A stretch of 64,000 nt of DNA from Atherix ibis (GCA_958298945.1 OY282605.1:119966267-120030266), one strand, 5' to 3'. Counted from the stretch's first letter, positions 1 to 11,996 are shown. Notes: a model not told the origin generated them from the letters alone. Translations and numbers: made by a program.

Positions 1-633
1 TTTACATTTTTTTATATGTTTTTTTTTTAACTTAGAGACACGTGAAGTAGTGCAGTACTCCAAAAGGGGTAGATAATACGAAAAATTAAAATTATTTAAT
101 TTGGTTAGTTGTTGTGGGTGGTGGGGGTAAGGGAAGGAGGGTGTTGTTGGGCATTTTGGGTGTGAAATAAGGAATGGTTATGGAGGGTATAAAATTTTGA
201 GGAAAATAAAATTGGGAAACAAAAAAAAAACAGGAACCCATTAAAAAGGTCCAACGACAGAAGAAAATGGTTAAGTAGACCACTGACTGTTATAAGAAAG
301 AGCCCACAGGTGCTGCGTCTCCATCTCCATTTCTATTTCTCAAAAACCATCCATGGCACTCCTAGGCCAATTTGTTAAAGTGCCCCTTTGACGACGACAA
401 ATTTTATTCTGCTCAAAATTTTTATACTCACAAGCACTGTTTATTTCCCGAAATTCTTATTTAAAATAAAAATAATTATTATTTTTGTATAATCCTTTTC
501 CTTGAAGATTTTAACAGACATGATTTAGAAGTACAATTTTCGGCATGTAGCTGCAACAGAAACTTGTAACGTCTCTCAAAGACGTCAAGAATAGGCTGAA
601 GGAAGAAGTAGAATCCAGAGATAACCTAATACA
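1..633. other. AT-rich non-coding stretch
   Basis: I see no gene here. There is a short G/T-rich patch around 108-150 and otherwise A/T-rich sequence. The short open frames have no recognisable domain and low-complexity composition. It leads directly into the minisatellite. Confidence 0.5.
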
Positions 634-1350
634 CGGAGTCGAGACAGGTAGGATAGGAGTCGATGGAGAGTCGAGCCCGCAGTAGTTGGGCCCGAAGTTG
701 AGACAAGAGTCGTAACAGAAGTAAGGCAGGAGTCGAGCCCGTAGTCGAGATAAAAATCGTGACCGTAGTTTGAACAGGAATCGAGACAGAAGTCATGACA
801 GGAGTCAAGGCAGGAGTTGAGATAGGAATCGGGACAAGAGTGGAGCCAGGAGTCGAAATAGAAGTCGAGACAGGAGTCAAAACCGTAGTCGAGGCAGGAG
901 TCAAGGCCGGGAATCGAGCCAGGAGTCGAGCCCGGAGTCGTGACAGAAGGCGAGATAGGAGTCGAGGCAGCAGTCAAGACAGGAATCGAGGCGGGAGTCG
1001 AGCCCGGAGCCGAGACAGAAGTCGAGATAGGAGTCGAGGCAGGAGTCGAAAAAGGAGTCAAAGAATTGGAACAGGAGTTGAACCAGGAGAGATTCGAAAA
1101 AGGATAGGAATCGGGATAAGAGTTGAGCCAGGAGTCGAAATAGAAGTCGAGGCAGGAGTCAAGACAGGAGTCAAAACAGCAGTCGAGTTAGAGATCGAGA
1201 CAAGAGTCGAGATAAAGAAGTTGAAACAGAAATCGACATAGGAGTTGAGACCGGACTGGAGACAGGAGTCGAGATAGGAGTTGTGGCAGGAGTCAAGTTA
1301 AGAGTTGTGAAAGGAGTCAAGGCAGAAGTCGGGAGTCGGGAGTGGAAAGT
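634..1350. repeat. 12-bp degenerate minisatellite (GGAGTCGAGACA-like)
   Basis: A tandem array of a 12-bp unit, roughly GGAGTCGAGACA with variants such as GGAGTCGAGGCA and GGAGTCGAGATA. It is most regular at about 800-1330 and decays at both ends. Because 12 is a multiple of 3 and the unit lacks stops, long frames stay open on both strands (plus 795-1241; minus 585-1061 and 626-904). Their translations are simple four-residue repeats, RSRD-like in one plus frame and GVET-like in another. The array is visibly richer in G and C than its surroundings. I read it as a minisatellite and not as an RS-domain gene, since no non-repetitive coding sequence flanks it. Confidence 0.8.
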
Positions 1351-1367
1351 TGAGTAGCCAACGGAGG

Positions 1368-1655
1368 CAGACTATGAAGAGTTTGCACTGGATTTATTAA
1401 AGAAAATGAATGCCAATCATTCTATGGTAAGAGATACCGGACTACGAGCCAGTGATGGGATGAAGACTTGTTACGATCGCAGTGGAAAAACTGCCATCTT
1501 CTTACGACTTGTTACAATTCAAAGAGGGTTCTTTGATTTAACTGTACAATCCCACGCGACATAAGGGGAAGTCAACAAAATTGCAAGCCAGTTTGGATGG
1601 TTCATTCCGAGTTGTTACGAAGTTAAAGGTACATACTTTGGATGAGTATATTTAG
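1368..1655 (+). pseudogene. Ty3/gypsy-type pol C-terminal fragment
   Basis: The translation contains the segment RASDGMKTCYDRS followed, after a frame change near 1540, by YNPTRHKGKSTKLQAS and then GSFRVVTKL. This matches the region just after the integrase core in Ty3/gypsy retrotransposons, where an RMKxRYD motif precedes a LYNP-R-KGKSPKLQ block and a GPYxVVxxLND block. The rest of pol, gag and both LTRs are not recognisable nearby. A stop falls at 1653-1655. It is a short relic beside the minisatellite. The family assignment rests on motif order recalled from known gypsy elements; a protein search would settle the clade. Confidence 0.6.
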
Positions 1656-2814
1656 AAAGGGGACAGTGTTCTGACATTTTATGGATCCAGTATAAATAAA
1701 AAAACTAAATTAGTAATTTAAATTAGTTATTCAAAATGTAACTCTGTTTGAAATAACAAAAATATCTAACACAGTAAGCTGAGAGCAATTTACTTATCTT
1801 AATTTACTCTACCCAACAAAGCTACGTAGAATAGGTAAGAACCTACTTAAACGTCCTTTAATATTTATTTAGGCTTTTTTATTTATGGTATGTGAAAAAT
1901 TACACCTAACTGAGATGTCAGCATTACTTCTGAGACGGTAATTATCCTTGTTAACTTTTAGATTACAGAATATCAACATGCCAGACAAGTTTTTTGTAAT
2001 TGTTGTATTTGATCAGTATTTCTTTGCAAAACAATTATTTTAAACAGTTGCCATAATTAATGAATAAATATGCAATAGTAAACAGAAGACGATGGTAAGG
2101 CAAACGGAAATCTGAACTTGTTGACAAATTTAGTTACTATTGTATTAGTCGCAGATTATGTTTGACAAATGCACCAACTGTTTTTTTAAACGATTCAATG
2201 TGCAGACGTTGTAGATACTTTGAAAGTAATTCACCTACGAATTATCGCGGGTTGTAATTTGTCTTGTCGTAGATACCGGGCAAAGGCGGAAAATGCCATT
2301 GAAATAGTGCGGAATTTAGTGAGCACAACATGTCGGCTCTAAGCAACACTTGAGCATCGTCATCGAGCTGGTATTTTGCGTCCGTTTTGTTAGAATTTCC
2401 TATAATATCCATCTTAGTTCGTACACAGTCATCCAAATAGATATATTTCTTTTATTTATATATACATATATGTGTGTATATGTTAAGTATTTTTACTATT
2501 ACGGGTGACATTTAAAGAACGGTGTAATTTAGTACACGATTAAGGAATACCATCGAACTTGGTTACGTTTTAACGTTTATTAAAACAAAGAAAATTTCTT
2601 GAATTCCTTACAGAAGATGTTTAATTATATTAATGATCTTAAAAATAAATATTATATCTATTTGAATGGGAATATAGTAAATTAGACAGAAATTGTACAG
2701 AGCTAAATTTATTATAGCATTTTTATTAGTAAATTTATAACGTTAATAATAATGTGATATTTTGAAAATAGAAAATATTAAATTTGTAGAATTTTTATAT
2801 ATCAATGTTATCTC
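1656..2814. other. Unassigned sequence with one small open frame
   Basis: No gene is supported. A minus-strand frame at 2242-2436 would give 64 residues (beginning MDDCVRTKMD, ending YDKTNYNPR) and has a less biased composition than the surroundings, but I recognise no family and see no splice or promoter context. The rest is A/T-rich. Confidence 0.4.
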
Positions 2815-3105
2815 TTTGCCCTTGAATGGATTGTTTTCACACTTCGTAGCAGTGCTGGAACGCTTTAACTGGAATCGCCTTCAGCTCTTCGGTTACACTA
2901 CATTTGATGTTATTGACAATATCAAGATTACATGATTCCAAGTGTTCTTTTGATCTTTTGGGAACAAAAAAAAATCACACAGGCTTAGATCTGCACCTGA
3001 CAGATAGTGGACTGCGCAACCACGGGAATCCTTTCTTATGACATAAACTCGCTGATGGAGATGGCCGTGGGATAGAAAAAGTTGTCGTGGTGGAGCATCT
3101 CCATA
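2815..3105 (-). pseudogene. Divergent mariner transposase C-terminal remnant (M6)
   Basis: On the minus strand the sequence starts with MLHHDN (second catalytic aspartate block of mariner) followed by TAISISEFMS. After frame changes come a degraded YSxDLxxCDFF region, a K-IKR block and then TEELKAIP and FQHCYE, the usual C-terminal part of D34D mariner transposases. Several stops and frameshifts interrupt it. It resembles the M1 clade in layout but differs too much in sequence to be an M1 copy. The upstream frame on the same strand (to 3371) has no recognisable domain. It is an old relic. Confidence 0.6.
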
Positions 3106-3516
3106 TGCCTGTAATGTCTGATATGACGCCGAAAACTGTTTTTATCAATGTTTATCGAACTTTGGCAGACTAAGATAAGGTTATTAGGACACTGGATAAT
3201 TACGGAAATCCATTTTCCCGACGATATAATTTTGTTAATAAAGATGACCGTGTCGTAGGGAGCATTCTCTGCATTATCCGATCTGAAATGAACCATTTTG
3301 CTGGGCGTTTCAAGGTCTCTCTTATTAGCTGTAAATTTACAATCTGACCTTGTAAGAGTTGTCATTTTCATCAGTTTTTGTTGTTAAAGACCTCCTTGAA
3401 CCAGGCTCGGATTCAATTGCTTGTCGTCTATGCAATAATACTTTATGACATTGCAAATCTTGTGGTCTTGACAAGGTGTACTTTCAATAGGTTCATTGCT
3501 AATTATCGTTACGTAT

Positions 3517-4317
3517 ATTAACGGGTTACGTATATTCGATTTTCGATTCGGCCATTTTGAATGTTCAGTTAATTTTTGACAGCTGCTTTGCTTGCAAGTG
3601 TTTTGGCTCGTCTTCGTTTTTTGTCCATTCCAAAAAATGGACCTGTATGAAATTTTGTGTGAAAAACAAAATTAATTGCGCGGACGCATTCCAAATGTTG
3701 ACTGTGGCATATGGTGAAGCTACATTGTACCGAAGCAACGTTTATCGGTGGTACAAATGTTCTTAGAGGGCTGAGAAGATGTGAACGACGGAAAGCGTGC
3801 CGGACGGTTTTCCTTACAGTTTTCTTTGATTACAGGGTAGAACGGTCAATAAGGAATATTACCTACAAGTAATGCGCAAGTTGCGGGAAGCAATCTGCCA
3901 GAAACGCCCGGATTTGTGGAAGAATAAAAATTGGCTTTTGCACCATGATAACGCCCCTGCTCACGCATCATTGCTTGTGCGCGAATTTTTGGCCAAAAAC
4001 AACACACTAATTATGTCACAGCCACCCTATTCCCCAGATCTGGCCCCCTGTGACTTTTTCTCGTTCCCGAAACTGAAGAGCCCCATGAAAGGACAATGCT
4101 ACGCTACGATTGAGGAGATAAAGACGGCATCGAAGTAGGAGCTGAACAAGATCACTAAAAATGTCTTTTTGAAGTGCTTCGAGGATTGGAAAAAATGTTG
4201 GCACGAGTGTATAATATCTAGTAGGGACTTTTTGAAGGTGACAAAATAGATATTCATGAATATATAAATAATTTTTGAAAAAACACAAAATTTGCGATAC
4301 TTTTTGAACAGACCTCG
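3517..4317 (+). mobile_element. Mariner M1 copy A, internally deleted
   Basis: The right end has the M1 terminal repeat (GACCTCG end) followed by TA at 4318-4319; the left terminus is missing and similarity starts at the GGGTTACGTATATTCG stretch. The coding part is broken. A large deletion with its junction near 3810 joins the start of the DNA-binding domain region to the region just before VNKEYYLQVMRKL, removing about 400 bp that includes the first catalytic aspartate (GDESW). The second and third catalytic blocks remain (HHDNAPAH; PPYSPDLAPCDFF), 34 residues apart as expected for mariner. A stop also lies in the tail near 4136. It cannot encode a transposase. Confidence 0.88.
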
Positions 4318-4319
4318 TA

Positions 4320-5829
4320 TTTTGTAACGCACTACAAAAACCAAATTCTACCTATCACATTCTAAAGCAAAATTTATACTGTAGGTTTAGGAGGAACTAT
4401 CGAACAAGTGGAATAAAGTTGAAGTCTCATTACTTTTCTATCACACCTTTTAGAAACTTATTTATTCAGGTGATTATCATATTTTTATTTACTAACCTTC
4501 ATAACAAAAACTTCATTTCCAAATTGTTACTTTATCAATTGATGAAAATCTTTTTATTCCATTTTTACATAAAAATATATATTTTTAAATTTAAATTCAG
4601 AAACTACCATAATTTGGAAAGAATAAAATCGGAATACTATGCCAAATGTACAAACAATTCGAAAATGTTATTTGAGCAATTTCTCTATTGTTATTGCTGA
4701 TGCGTGAGCTGCAGAATTGTTATTGTACATTTTAGTTTTTGGCATTTTAGGATGAAATTATTATTTTACTAATCCGAAAGTGATTGTTTTTTTTTATTTA
4801 CTTTAATTTTTATGAATACTTAATTAAAATTACACTATTTTTAGTTTGGTAAAAATAATAAGTAAATCCGAGTTTGAACTAATTCTGTCAATCTTATTTT
4901 GATTATGTTTTTTTTCCTTTTCATTTAGTTTGTAAGATTTTTCAGAGATTTTCTTTTTAAAACAAACAAAATATTTTTATTTCGCAATTTTGAACTAAGG
5001 GTTTTTAATGAATTTTTCTCTTAAAGAGACAGGGGAGAAATTCGAGAAATAGTGTTATTTGGTTCAAATCCAGCTATTTCGTGTAATGTTGATAAATCGT
5101 TTCAATTGTAGGTGGCACCTTAGTGTTGCTGGATGTGATCATGAAAAAAATAGTAGATTTTTAGGATAAAGCCCGCTTCACACGATGCTATTTTTCTTAC
5201 TTCTTTTCTTGGTAGATTCGTCACTTGTTTTGAAGGTTGATTTTGTGGTGGATCTTATACGTGTTGGTTTCACTTTCTAAAGCTGGATTTTTAGGTGATT
5301 TTGACGCTTCGAATCTCAAAAAAAGTGTACAGAAATGCTTGCGATAATCGCTTCTTTAAACGCTACAATCAATGTTTCTATTTGTAATTTTAACCACTTT
5401 TGTGATTTTTCAAGCATATTTTCTTTATTATCAACTATAAAAACTTAAAAAAGATACTTTAATGTAGATATAATATTATGGTAAACATGTAATTTCGACT
5501 GAAACTGAAAACTGAACCGCAAATACTGTCAAATATTAACGAATTTCGGTAGAATTGATCAATTAAATATTGAGTGTTTTTTTTCTTCATGTTTTCATTT
5601 TTGACAGATCGTTCGTGACACATGACTTATGTCAAAGTCAAAAGTGCTCAGTTAGAATTGGAAAGACTTATATCCGAACAATGCTTACAAATTATTGAAT
5701 TTTATTATAAAAATTTGTGCTCTTTGAAAAATGTTTTTCGTGTACTTTGAATATTTTACAAATATATCATCAATCGAGTTATTGAGCAAGCAATTCAATC
5801 CATAATAAATAAAATTTCGCAGCAATTTT
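4320..5829. other. AT-rich stretch without a recognisable gene
   Basis: Long A/T runs dominate. A plus-strand frame at 4419-4700 is rich in Ile, Phe, Lys and Asn, as expected from base composition, and has no family signature. Nothing else is supported. Confidence 0.5.
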
Positions 5830-6570
5830 ACGTTATTGAATATTAAACCACTAACTGGTGTGCGTAGAGTGCGTATAGAGCAAAATATTGCTGCCGTAGC
5901 GTCCAGATTTGTCCATCCGTCGCCGTTCACAGCAATTGGGACAGTGTTACTCGACAATGTGGAGGATTTTACGCAAGGCTCTTGATTTGAAAACGTATAA
6001 AATATAGCTCAGGTAAGAAATGAAGCCAAACGATCTGCCAAAGTGTCAAATTTTTGGTGAATGGGCTTTACCCAAAAAAAAATTGCGTTCAGCGACGAAG
6101 CTCATTTCTGGTTATGGGTATGTGAATAAGCAAAATTGTCGCATTTAGTCTGATGAACAACCATAGGCAAAACAAGAGCTACCATTACACCCATAAAAAT
6201 GCACGGTTTGGTGGAATCATCTTTAAAGATGACGCTTGCCGCAATGTTATCGGCAATGGCGCCCGATATCGGTCGATGATTTTGTACTTATTTTTTGCTC
6301 AAATCCAAGAAGTTCATCTGGTCAACACGTGGTTTCAACAAGAAGGCGCTGCATTCCATACAGCACATGAAACAATTGACATATTGAGAGATGCGTTCGG
6401 TGAGAAATTTGACGCCCCTTAACTATTTTGTATGGGGCTACGTGAAGTCACTCGTCTATGCCGGTAAACCAGCGTCACTTGCAGCCTTGGGCTAGAACAT
6501 TACACGTATTATTAGCGAGATAGCGATGCTCGAAAAAGTAGGTCAGAATTGGCATGGATCATTTAAATTG
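5830..6570 (+). pseudogene. Tc3-like (T1) transposase remnant
   Basis: Fragments of a Tc3-type transposase of the kind with an N-terminal helix-turn-helix appear in order on the plus strand. They are a QQLGQ-YSTMWRILRKAL block, AFSDEAHFWL around the first catalytic aspartate, VNKQNCRI, then TWFQQEGAAFHTAHETID, and finally PLNYFVWGYVKSLVYA. In functional relatives the second and third blocks read QQDGA and PLDYFLW. Here the second aspartate is Glu and the third is Asn, so two of the three catalytic positions are altered. Many frameshifts and stops separate the blocks. TIRs were not found. The sub-family is inferred from motif wording, not from a search. Confidence 0.75.
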
Positions 6571-7243
6571 TAGTTGGGGTCCAAAATTTATATGAAATAA
6601 TATTTGAAAAGTAAATGGCAAGCACAACAATTTTTTTGTGTTGTTTTTTTTGGATATTTGAAAACCAAACACCTAAAAAATTACAATTGCAATCAAGTTT
6701 TTTATTTAAAATTTCTTTATTTCTATTAAATTTTCATTAAAAAAGTAATTCTGCCACATAACAAAACAGTGAACAGTATTGAAATAGTGGAACTACAACT
6801 GAAAATTAAAACTAGATGTACTTTGGTCACAGGATAATGTTTTGCTCATTGGTTCTGGTTAAAACTGCAGCAAAAGTAGCAAGAAAAATAGAACCGCTTC
6901 TGTTTCTGAAATATTGCTTCGAAAGTTGTATGATGTGACGTATTTTTGAGCACCGCTGCCAGCACCGTAGCCATCACGGTAGCAAACAAGAAAAGAAGTA
7001 GGAAAAATAGCGTCGTGTGAAACTGTTTGTAGGGCAACACCCGTGAGACCATTTAGCATGCTGCGGTGGGTTAACATTACTCTGCCAGTTGATCAGCTCA
7101 ATCATTGTTATGTTGGCTGTTCAGTAACGAATACCGAACACAATCGATAATTGGGCGATCTGAAAAGTCACAAATATTGGAAGCTGCAAGAAAGTCTGAA
7201 AATGGCTTTGCGTCAAAGATGATGTACAGATAATATTAAAGTG
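6571..7243. other. Unassigned stretch before M1 copy B
   Basis: A/T-rich at 6571-6840, then a more balanced block at about 6900-7200. Two overlapping minus-strand frames at 6846-7077 have no recognisable domain. No gene is supported. Confidence 0.4.
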
Positions 7244-7245
7244 TA

Positions 7246-8066
7246 CGAGGTCTGTTCAAAAGTATCGCGAATTTTGTGTTCTTTCAACAATTATTTATTT
7301 ATTCATGAATATCTATTTTGCTCCCTTCAAAGTAATCCCCACCAGATATTATACACTTGTGCCAACGTTTTTTCCATGATCTTGTTCGATGCCGTCTTTA
7401 TCTCCTCAATCGTAGCGTAGGGACCCTTCAGTTTCGGGAACAAGAAAAAATCACAGGGGGGCCAGATCTGGGGAATGCGGTGGCTGCGGCATTATTAGTG
7501 GGTTGTTTTTGGCCAAAAATTCGCGCACAAGCAACGATGCGTGAGCAGGGGCGTTATCATGGTGCAAAAGCCAATTTTTGTTCTTCCACAAAACCGGGCG
7601 TTTCTGGCGGATTGCTTAGGCAACTTGCGCATTCACTGCAGGTAATATTTCTTATTGACCGTTCTACACAGTGGCAAGAACTCATGAAGCACCACGCCCC
7701 TGCAGTCGAAGAAAACCTTCACATTCGACCTTTTCGTCGTTCACATCTTCTCGGTCCTCTGAGAACATTTTGTACCACCGATAAACGTTGCTTCACCATA
7801 TGCCACAGTCAATATTCGGAATGCGTCCGCGCAATTAATTTTGTTTTCCACACAAAAAGAAGAATGATTCTTTGATCCATTTTTTGGAATGGGCAAAAAT
7901 CGAAGACAAGCCAAAACACGTGCAACCAAAGCAGCTGTCAAAAATTAACTGAACATTCAAAAAGCGCCGAACTTGTTGGCATAAGTGGGAAATATGAGTA
8001 CCAATATAACACCCCAAAAAAAAGTCGAAATTCGAATATACGTCACCCGCGGAAATTCAAAATTCG
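7246..8066 (-). mobile_element. Mariner M1 copy B, internally deleted
   Basis: The terminal repeat CGAGGTCTGTTCAAAAGTAT starts at 7246, immediately after TA (7244-7245). This is the 3' end of the transposase side, so the element reads on the minus strand. The other end is truncated just inside the repeat (near 8066). An internal deletion fuses the GREDVNDEK region directly to the RSNV region, nearly the same interval that copy A has lost, including the first catalytic aspartate. The remaining C-terminal half carries frameshifts. Total 821 bp against about 1,270 bp for a full copy. Confidence 0.88.
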
Positions 8067-8529
8067 TCGTTTGATCTTATGTACCAATTGTATTAATAAA
8101 TCAGTAGGCATTAGATCAAGTGGCATTAATACTGAAACTAATTATAAAAAATAAAAATAAATAATTATAATTAAAATATTTATGGAAAGTTTTTGAATAA
8201 ACTCTCTTCGCTATATATCATATAAATATTATCAGATTGTTACTAATAGTCCTACTTGGTATCGATTAAACGATATTACAGCTAGAAATATTATCATTTT
8301 TGTTTAGATTATATTGTAATCACTTAGTGTTGCCTAGGCCAGAAATATATATAGTAGCCCACGTATAAGTAAAAAATTTATAATCTATTGGAGGATTTTT
8401 AGTATTAACGACCAAATAATTACGTAGTTGTAGAAATAATTTTTAATCAAGCCGAAATATCGTATTAATAATTTTGTACTACTGTTAAATATTTGTTAAG
8501 ATTATAGTTTGTAATTTTACACTATGCAT
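8067..8529. other. AT-rich gap
   Basis: I see no gene, repeat or transposon signature here. Confidence 0.5.
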
Positions 8530-8690
8530 CGCTTAACCAACCATAGAATGCGCAGAAGATTTGCCGATTGAGTAGTAGAACAACAGATTAGGATGCTGAT
8601 TTTTGTTAATAAAAAAAATTGCATCAGTGACGAGGCTCATTACTCGCTTGGTGGATACGTTAATAATGAAAATTGCGATGTATAGGGTGT
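8530..8690 (+). pseudogene. Tc3-like (T1) short fragment
   Basis: The plus strand reads RRRFADWVVEQ, then a degenerate stretch, then SDEAHYSLGGYVNNENC. This matches the FADWxLEQ and SDEAHFxLNGYVNKQNC blocks surrounding the first catalytic aspartate in Tc3-like transposases. It is only about 160 bp long and ends shortly before the Mos1-like element that starts at 8737. Confidence 0.6.
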
Positions 8691-8736
8691 GCCAAATAAT
8701 ACGCAAGAAGTAATTTTGATAGAAAATACACGTTTA

Positions 8737-9890
8737 CCAGGTGTATAAGCTTAAATACGCTGTTGTTTATTTAAAAAAACATGTTTTTTTACATAGAAAG
8801 CAAAAACAAATTTATTCAAAGTATTTGTGGATACCACGCCAAAAAAATTCCTTTTCTTTCAAAGCAAACCACTCATCAAGCCATTTTTGGACGTCTTCGT
8901 AAGAATCGAAGTGCTGCTCAGCGAGCGCGTGTCCCATCGACGAAAATAGGTGGTAGTCGGAAGGGGCCAGTTCTGTTGAATAAGCGGAGTGGGGTATCAC
9001 CGCCCAGTTGAGTATCTCCAAGTAGTTTCGGACCATTTTTGCCGTGTGCGATGGTTCGTTGTGGAGGAAAATCAGCTTGTCATGTCTTTGTTGATAATCC
9101 GTCCTTTTTTCATGCAGAGCACGATGCAATTTGATCAGTTGTTAGTGGTAGCGGTGGGCATTGACAGTTTCACCAGGTTTCAATATCTCCTAGTAGACGA
9201 TACCCTGCTGATCCCACCAAACGCCCAGCATTGTCTTCCGTCCGAAGCAATTTGGTCTTGGGGAAGATGTTGATGGTTGGCCGGGATCAACCCACGATGC
9301 AGGGACGCATTTTTTATGTCTGGCGAGCAAAATTTCGCATGTGTTTTGGCGTCGCTCCATCTGCTTATCGTTCAATTCATGCGGCACCCAATTTTCCGAT
9401 CTTTTCAATCTTCCCCATGGCATGCAGACACATGAAAATGGCTGGTTGAGTAGTACTCAACTGTTCCGCGAGCATTTTTTGCGATTGGGTATTGTCTTCG
9501 TCCAAAAGAGCCTGCAATTGATGGTCCTCAACTTTCCTAGGCTGATTTTCAAACTTCTTGTCCCGCAAGTCAAAATTGCCGTCTTTGAACCGACGAAACC
9601 AATCTCGGCACGTTGTTTCCGATATAGCATTCGGCAGCCGATTTCTTTAAATTGAAGCAGAAAAGCAGAGCTTCCCGAATATGCTATTTTTCTGGCACAA
9701 AAATGTGTATGGCACATGATTACCAAAGGAAAAATGTATGTTGTTGTACAAAATTGCTAACAATGTACACTGATTAATATTGAAAAATGTCAAACCCAAA
9801 AAAAAAAAAAGTATGGCGTGCCCATGGTAGCTTAATACGCTCACTCACGCCATTTATGACCAAACAGCGGATTTAAGCTTATACCCCTGA
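8737..9890 (-). mobile_element. Mos1-like mariner M4 copy 1
   Basis: The left end CCAGGTGTATAAGCTTAAAT follows TA at 8735-8736. The right end is the inverted copy and finishes at about 9890, where the last base of the repeat and the flanking TA are mutated. The TIRs are about 30 bp. The element is 1,154 bp, shorter than the roughly 1.29 kb of Mos1, because of internal deletions in the transposase. It belongs to the mauritiana-type mariners by protein motifs (MGKIEKIGK, WVPHELNDKQMERRQNTCE, HALAEQHFDSYEDVQKW). Confidence 0.88.
8812..9716 (-). pseudogene. Broken Mos1-like transposase, two catalytic residues lost
   Basis: Four consecutive pieces in shifting frames cover most of a mauritiana-type transposase: the N-terminal PRKVEDHQLQALLDEDN region, WVPHELNDKQMERRQNTCEIL, KTMLGVWWDQQGIVY and the C-terminal catalytic part. 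A deletion between KKC and SWVDPGQP removes the GDEKW block with the first catalytic aspartate. At the second, the usual LHDNAPSHT reads LHNEPSHT, three bases short, so that aspartate is gone as well. The third (APSDYHLF) is intact. The normal MSS start is also lost. It is dead in several independent ways. Confidence 0.88.
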
Positions 9891-11588
9891 TTTAATTTAT
9901 AATTGTAACTTTTTTTTTTAATTAATAATGTATGTAGTATAGGATTATGTATAAAATAGCAAAACTGCCTCTAAGTGCTTAACCATTCCTCTGTAGGCTG
10001 TGTATAGGGTTTCCTAAAATTCACGCAATTCAAATCTTGCATTGAAATTTGAGACACCCTATAAAGGATGTAAAAACTAATAAGTAACTAATAGGGAGAA
10101 GCCATTGTATCCACGAAAAGTGGCTTTTAGGTGTGCATTTCAGTTTAAATGTGTCATTGTCCCATATTTATTTTAAAAAAAATAGAGATCATTACCGTCA
10201 AATTTGAGTGTAATGGTTATATAATAACCGATTTTTTTTGTCCTAAATTTAAAAATTTTCATATCATTTATATTTAATTTTAACAAAAAATGCCACCAGA
10301 CTTAAGACGACAAATTTAAGTTTTATTTGGTGAAAAGTTCCCAGGATACAGTTTGAAATTTGTTGATGTTATTAAGACTATAAAAATTACTTAGATATGC
10401 AACAAGTTCATCAAAAAATCACCTCAAAAGGAACGAGTCCTGTAAGAAGTTTCGTGACACTAATTTGAATGTTATTATATTTTATATAATATATAAAAAA
10501 TAATAAATAATAAACTGAAATAAAAATTTAATAAAAATCTGAATTTAAAATTAATTTTTTTTTTTTGAAATTTTACTTTTCAAAAATTTTAAATTTTTTT
10601 TTTTAAATTTTATAGTCATTAACTGCATCTAATAATATCATAATTTATTAATGATTTTTTTTTTTTATAGGAAATATAATTTATTTTATAAAAGAATTTT
10701 TTTTTTTGGTATAAGATCATCAAAAAATATTAACGTTTAAGCTTTATTTGCGAGTTAATTTCAACTAATTTAATAAACTTTCACTTTTATTATCCTTGAA
10801 CTGGGTTACTTTTTGATATAAATTGATTAGCTTTTAGATAATTTTAATGAGTAAAATTATAATAAAACACCTACAAGTATAATTTTTTATTCAAAGATTA
10901 CCAATAAAAAAAAATTACCTGTAATTATTCTTAATTCTATCGTCTGTGTAATATCTAGTTGAATAGAAAAAAAAGTGATCAATTTCAAAATATTACAATT
11001 TGCAGGTGGTTTATTTAAATTTATTACAAGTTCAGTGAATATCATCTAATGTGTTATATCGATTTCGTAATAAAGTATTGTTCACGTATTTGTACTAATC
11101 TCAGTACGAATTGAAGTTAATTAGAGGTGAAATTCCTTCGTGAATATTATATTGTATAATACGCACCACTGACCTTTTCCGTAAATTTTCAAATCAATTC
11201 TTATTGCGATTTTCCATACGTTACAACTACAATATTTTATTCCGAAAAAACTTTTACTTTACTATCGTTTATTAATTGGACTTATTAGGAAATTGTTCTT
11301 AATTTACACCACTCAAGGCCGTGAAGCACCATTTACCGTATAGCAGTCAAAACGTTAAAAGATATTTACTCCCATAAACTTATGACCTTAGCATAAAAAA
11401 TCAAAAGGAAATATGCTTTTTATATATTTTATCTCACCTTATGGTAATAATTCATTGACTCCTACACGTACCCTTTTCTCAGATGATATTCGGACCGATT
11501 CTATCCAAAAATTAACAATACGATCGTTATTTGCGCTTCAGTCATTAATTCCCACTGTATCATTATTATTGGGTCAAATCCCATATAG
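9891..11588. other. AT-rich stretch with one short hairpin
   Basis: No gene seen. At 10003-10063 two inverted copies of TATAGGG(T/G)TTC-like ends (10 of 11 bases pair) enclose about 39 bp. This could be a tiny remnant made of the two termini of a Tc3-like element. The remainder is long A/T runs. Confidence 0.4.
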
Positions 11589-11996
11589 ATGAATGAAGAA
11601 TTTATCGAAATTTCTTTAATGGCTAATTTGACACCATACGTTCATGTTAAATTAGCCATGATTGTTGTTGCGTCTATTGGATCATTGGCCAATTTCGTAC
11701 ACATCCGAGAAGCATTTGCAGAACGGCATATACGAGTATACGTAAAACTAAAAACTAGCCAACAGAAGGTTATAGGATTACACCACAAAATTAAGATTAA
11801 GATTTTTCTATTACCAAACAAACGAATAGATTTTAAGTTGGTTTGGTGGTGTGACTATGAAAAATTACCAAATTCACCAAACAATATTACCAACAACCAA
11901 AAATATATACCCTCCGTCATTCAAGTTTTGCGGTATTCGATCGTTAATCGTGGTACTACGTGTATGAATATTTTCAAATTAAATATAATCTTATAA
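11589..11996 (+). other. Unidentified open frame, 135 codons
   Basis: This frame would encode 135 residues starting MNEEFIEISL. I do not recognise it. It has no signal peptide, no obvious domain, and its second half is Lys/Ile/Asn-rich like the local base composition. A 14-bp inverted repeat (11619-11632 with 11646-11659, one mismatch) lies inside its 5' part. A chance open frame, or the remnant of an unknown repeat, is more likely than a host gene. Confidence 0.15.

Noticed and set aside
795..1241. 148-codon RS-rich open frame as an SR protein gene
   Set aside because: It is a direct translation of a 12-bp minisatellite that is open in several frames on both strands, with no flanking unique coding sequence.
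11589..11996. 135-codon frame as a membrane protein gene
   Set aside because: Only a short hydrophobic stretch at the start; the rest is Lys/Ile/Asn-rich in line with base composition, and no family is recognised.
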